The notes under the pieces were generated by a model. The model was not told where the DNA came from. It made no database searches and was given only the letters and a program-made list of their open reading frames with translations. From Glandiceps talaboti (taxonomy: Eukaryota > Hemichordata > Enteropneusta > Spengelidae): a stretch of DNA of 64,000 bases. Within the stretch, counting starts at the first letter, position 1. Each line of letters begins with the position of its first letter. A program made the translations under genes and the position numbers. Of the stretch, positions 63,697 through 64,000 are shown one piece after another. The stretch spans positions 492,001-556,000 of the forward strand of contig NC_135564.1 in NCBI RefSeq assembly GCF_964340395.1, given 5' to 3'.

Positions 63697-64000
63697 CAAA
63701 TATATTCTGTGTATTGTGAAATGGATATTTTCATTCATATGCCTTGTGTAACCACTTTGTACATTAATACAATAAACTGGATTTGATAATGTGCAAAGTT
63801 AAAATTTCCAGGAACCAGTTGTGGGCTAAGAATTCACAAACTTCTTTAGTAGTGAAAATACATATGTTTACTTTGTAGGAGATAAAGATTTTTTAAACAA
63901 ATTCCTGAAAAGAGTAGCCAGCAAAAGATTGCAGAGTAGCCGATTGTTTTGTTGGCTACTAGACCATATCTGCATACCTGATTTTTTTCTGATATTACAC

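Overview
This window is animal genomic DNA. It is AT-rich, with GT-AG introns averaging over 1 kb and many micro- and minisatellites. It carries one recognisable protein-coding gene, on the + strand: the 5' and middle part of a fibrillar procollagen gene, cut off by the right edge. Fifty coding exons can be assembled from 7631 to 63567. They give an open frame of 4758 nt (1586 codons, or 1587 with an optional Gln codon), with consistent phase at every junction.

The predicted chain has a signal peptide (exon 1), a ten-cysteine von Willebrand factor C module (exon 2), and four tandem modules of about 142 residues, one per exon (exons 3-6). Each module has the C-x6/7-C ... C-x4-C pattern of the SURF (sea urchin fibrillar) four-cysteine module. 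These are followed by a 17-nt microexon carrying RGD, an interrupted minor triple helix (exons 8-12), a short non-helical segment with a probable N-proteinase site and a telopeptide lysine (exon 13), and 813 residues of uninterrupted Gly-X-Y (exons 14-50). The last part of the helix (about 200 residues by comparison with vertebrate chains) and the C-propeptide lie beyond the window. VWC plus SURF on a fibrillar collagen is known to me from the sea urchin 2-alpha chain, so I infer an invertebrate deuterostome, most likely an ambulacrarian (echinoderm or hemichordate). The species is not identified.

Layout: 1-7400 is non-coding, with a SINE-like copy, an (AACC)n tract, a two-monomer 28-bp satellite, a perfect hairpin and a minus-strand SINE. 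A candidate promoter lies at 7405-7560, and exon 1 at 7631. Intron 1 is 13 kb with no convincing gene. VWC and SURF exons span 20.7-27.0 kb; the minor helix spans 28.0-36.1 kb, including a 1.8 kb array of splice-acceptor-like repeats. The major helix runs from 36.8 kb to the end, with small exons (45, 54, 99, 108, 153 and 207 nt) in introns full of minisatellites. One of these is a 1.85 kb array of about fifty 37-bp units. No tRNA, rRNA, CRISPR, bacterial or viral gene was seen.

The most interesting points are: a tandem NAGNAG acceptor that would add or remove the Gln of the predicted N-proteinase site; RGD made at a microexon junction; a SURF module with two extra cysteines; exon boundaries that match vertebrate fibrillar collagens over the first 1332 helix nucleotides, then slip and recover one triplet short; and many intronic satellites whose repeat unit is itself an inverted repeat.
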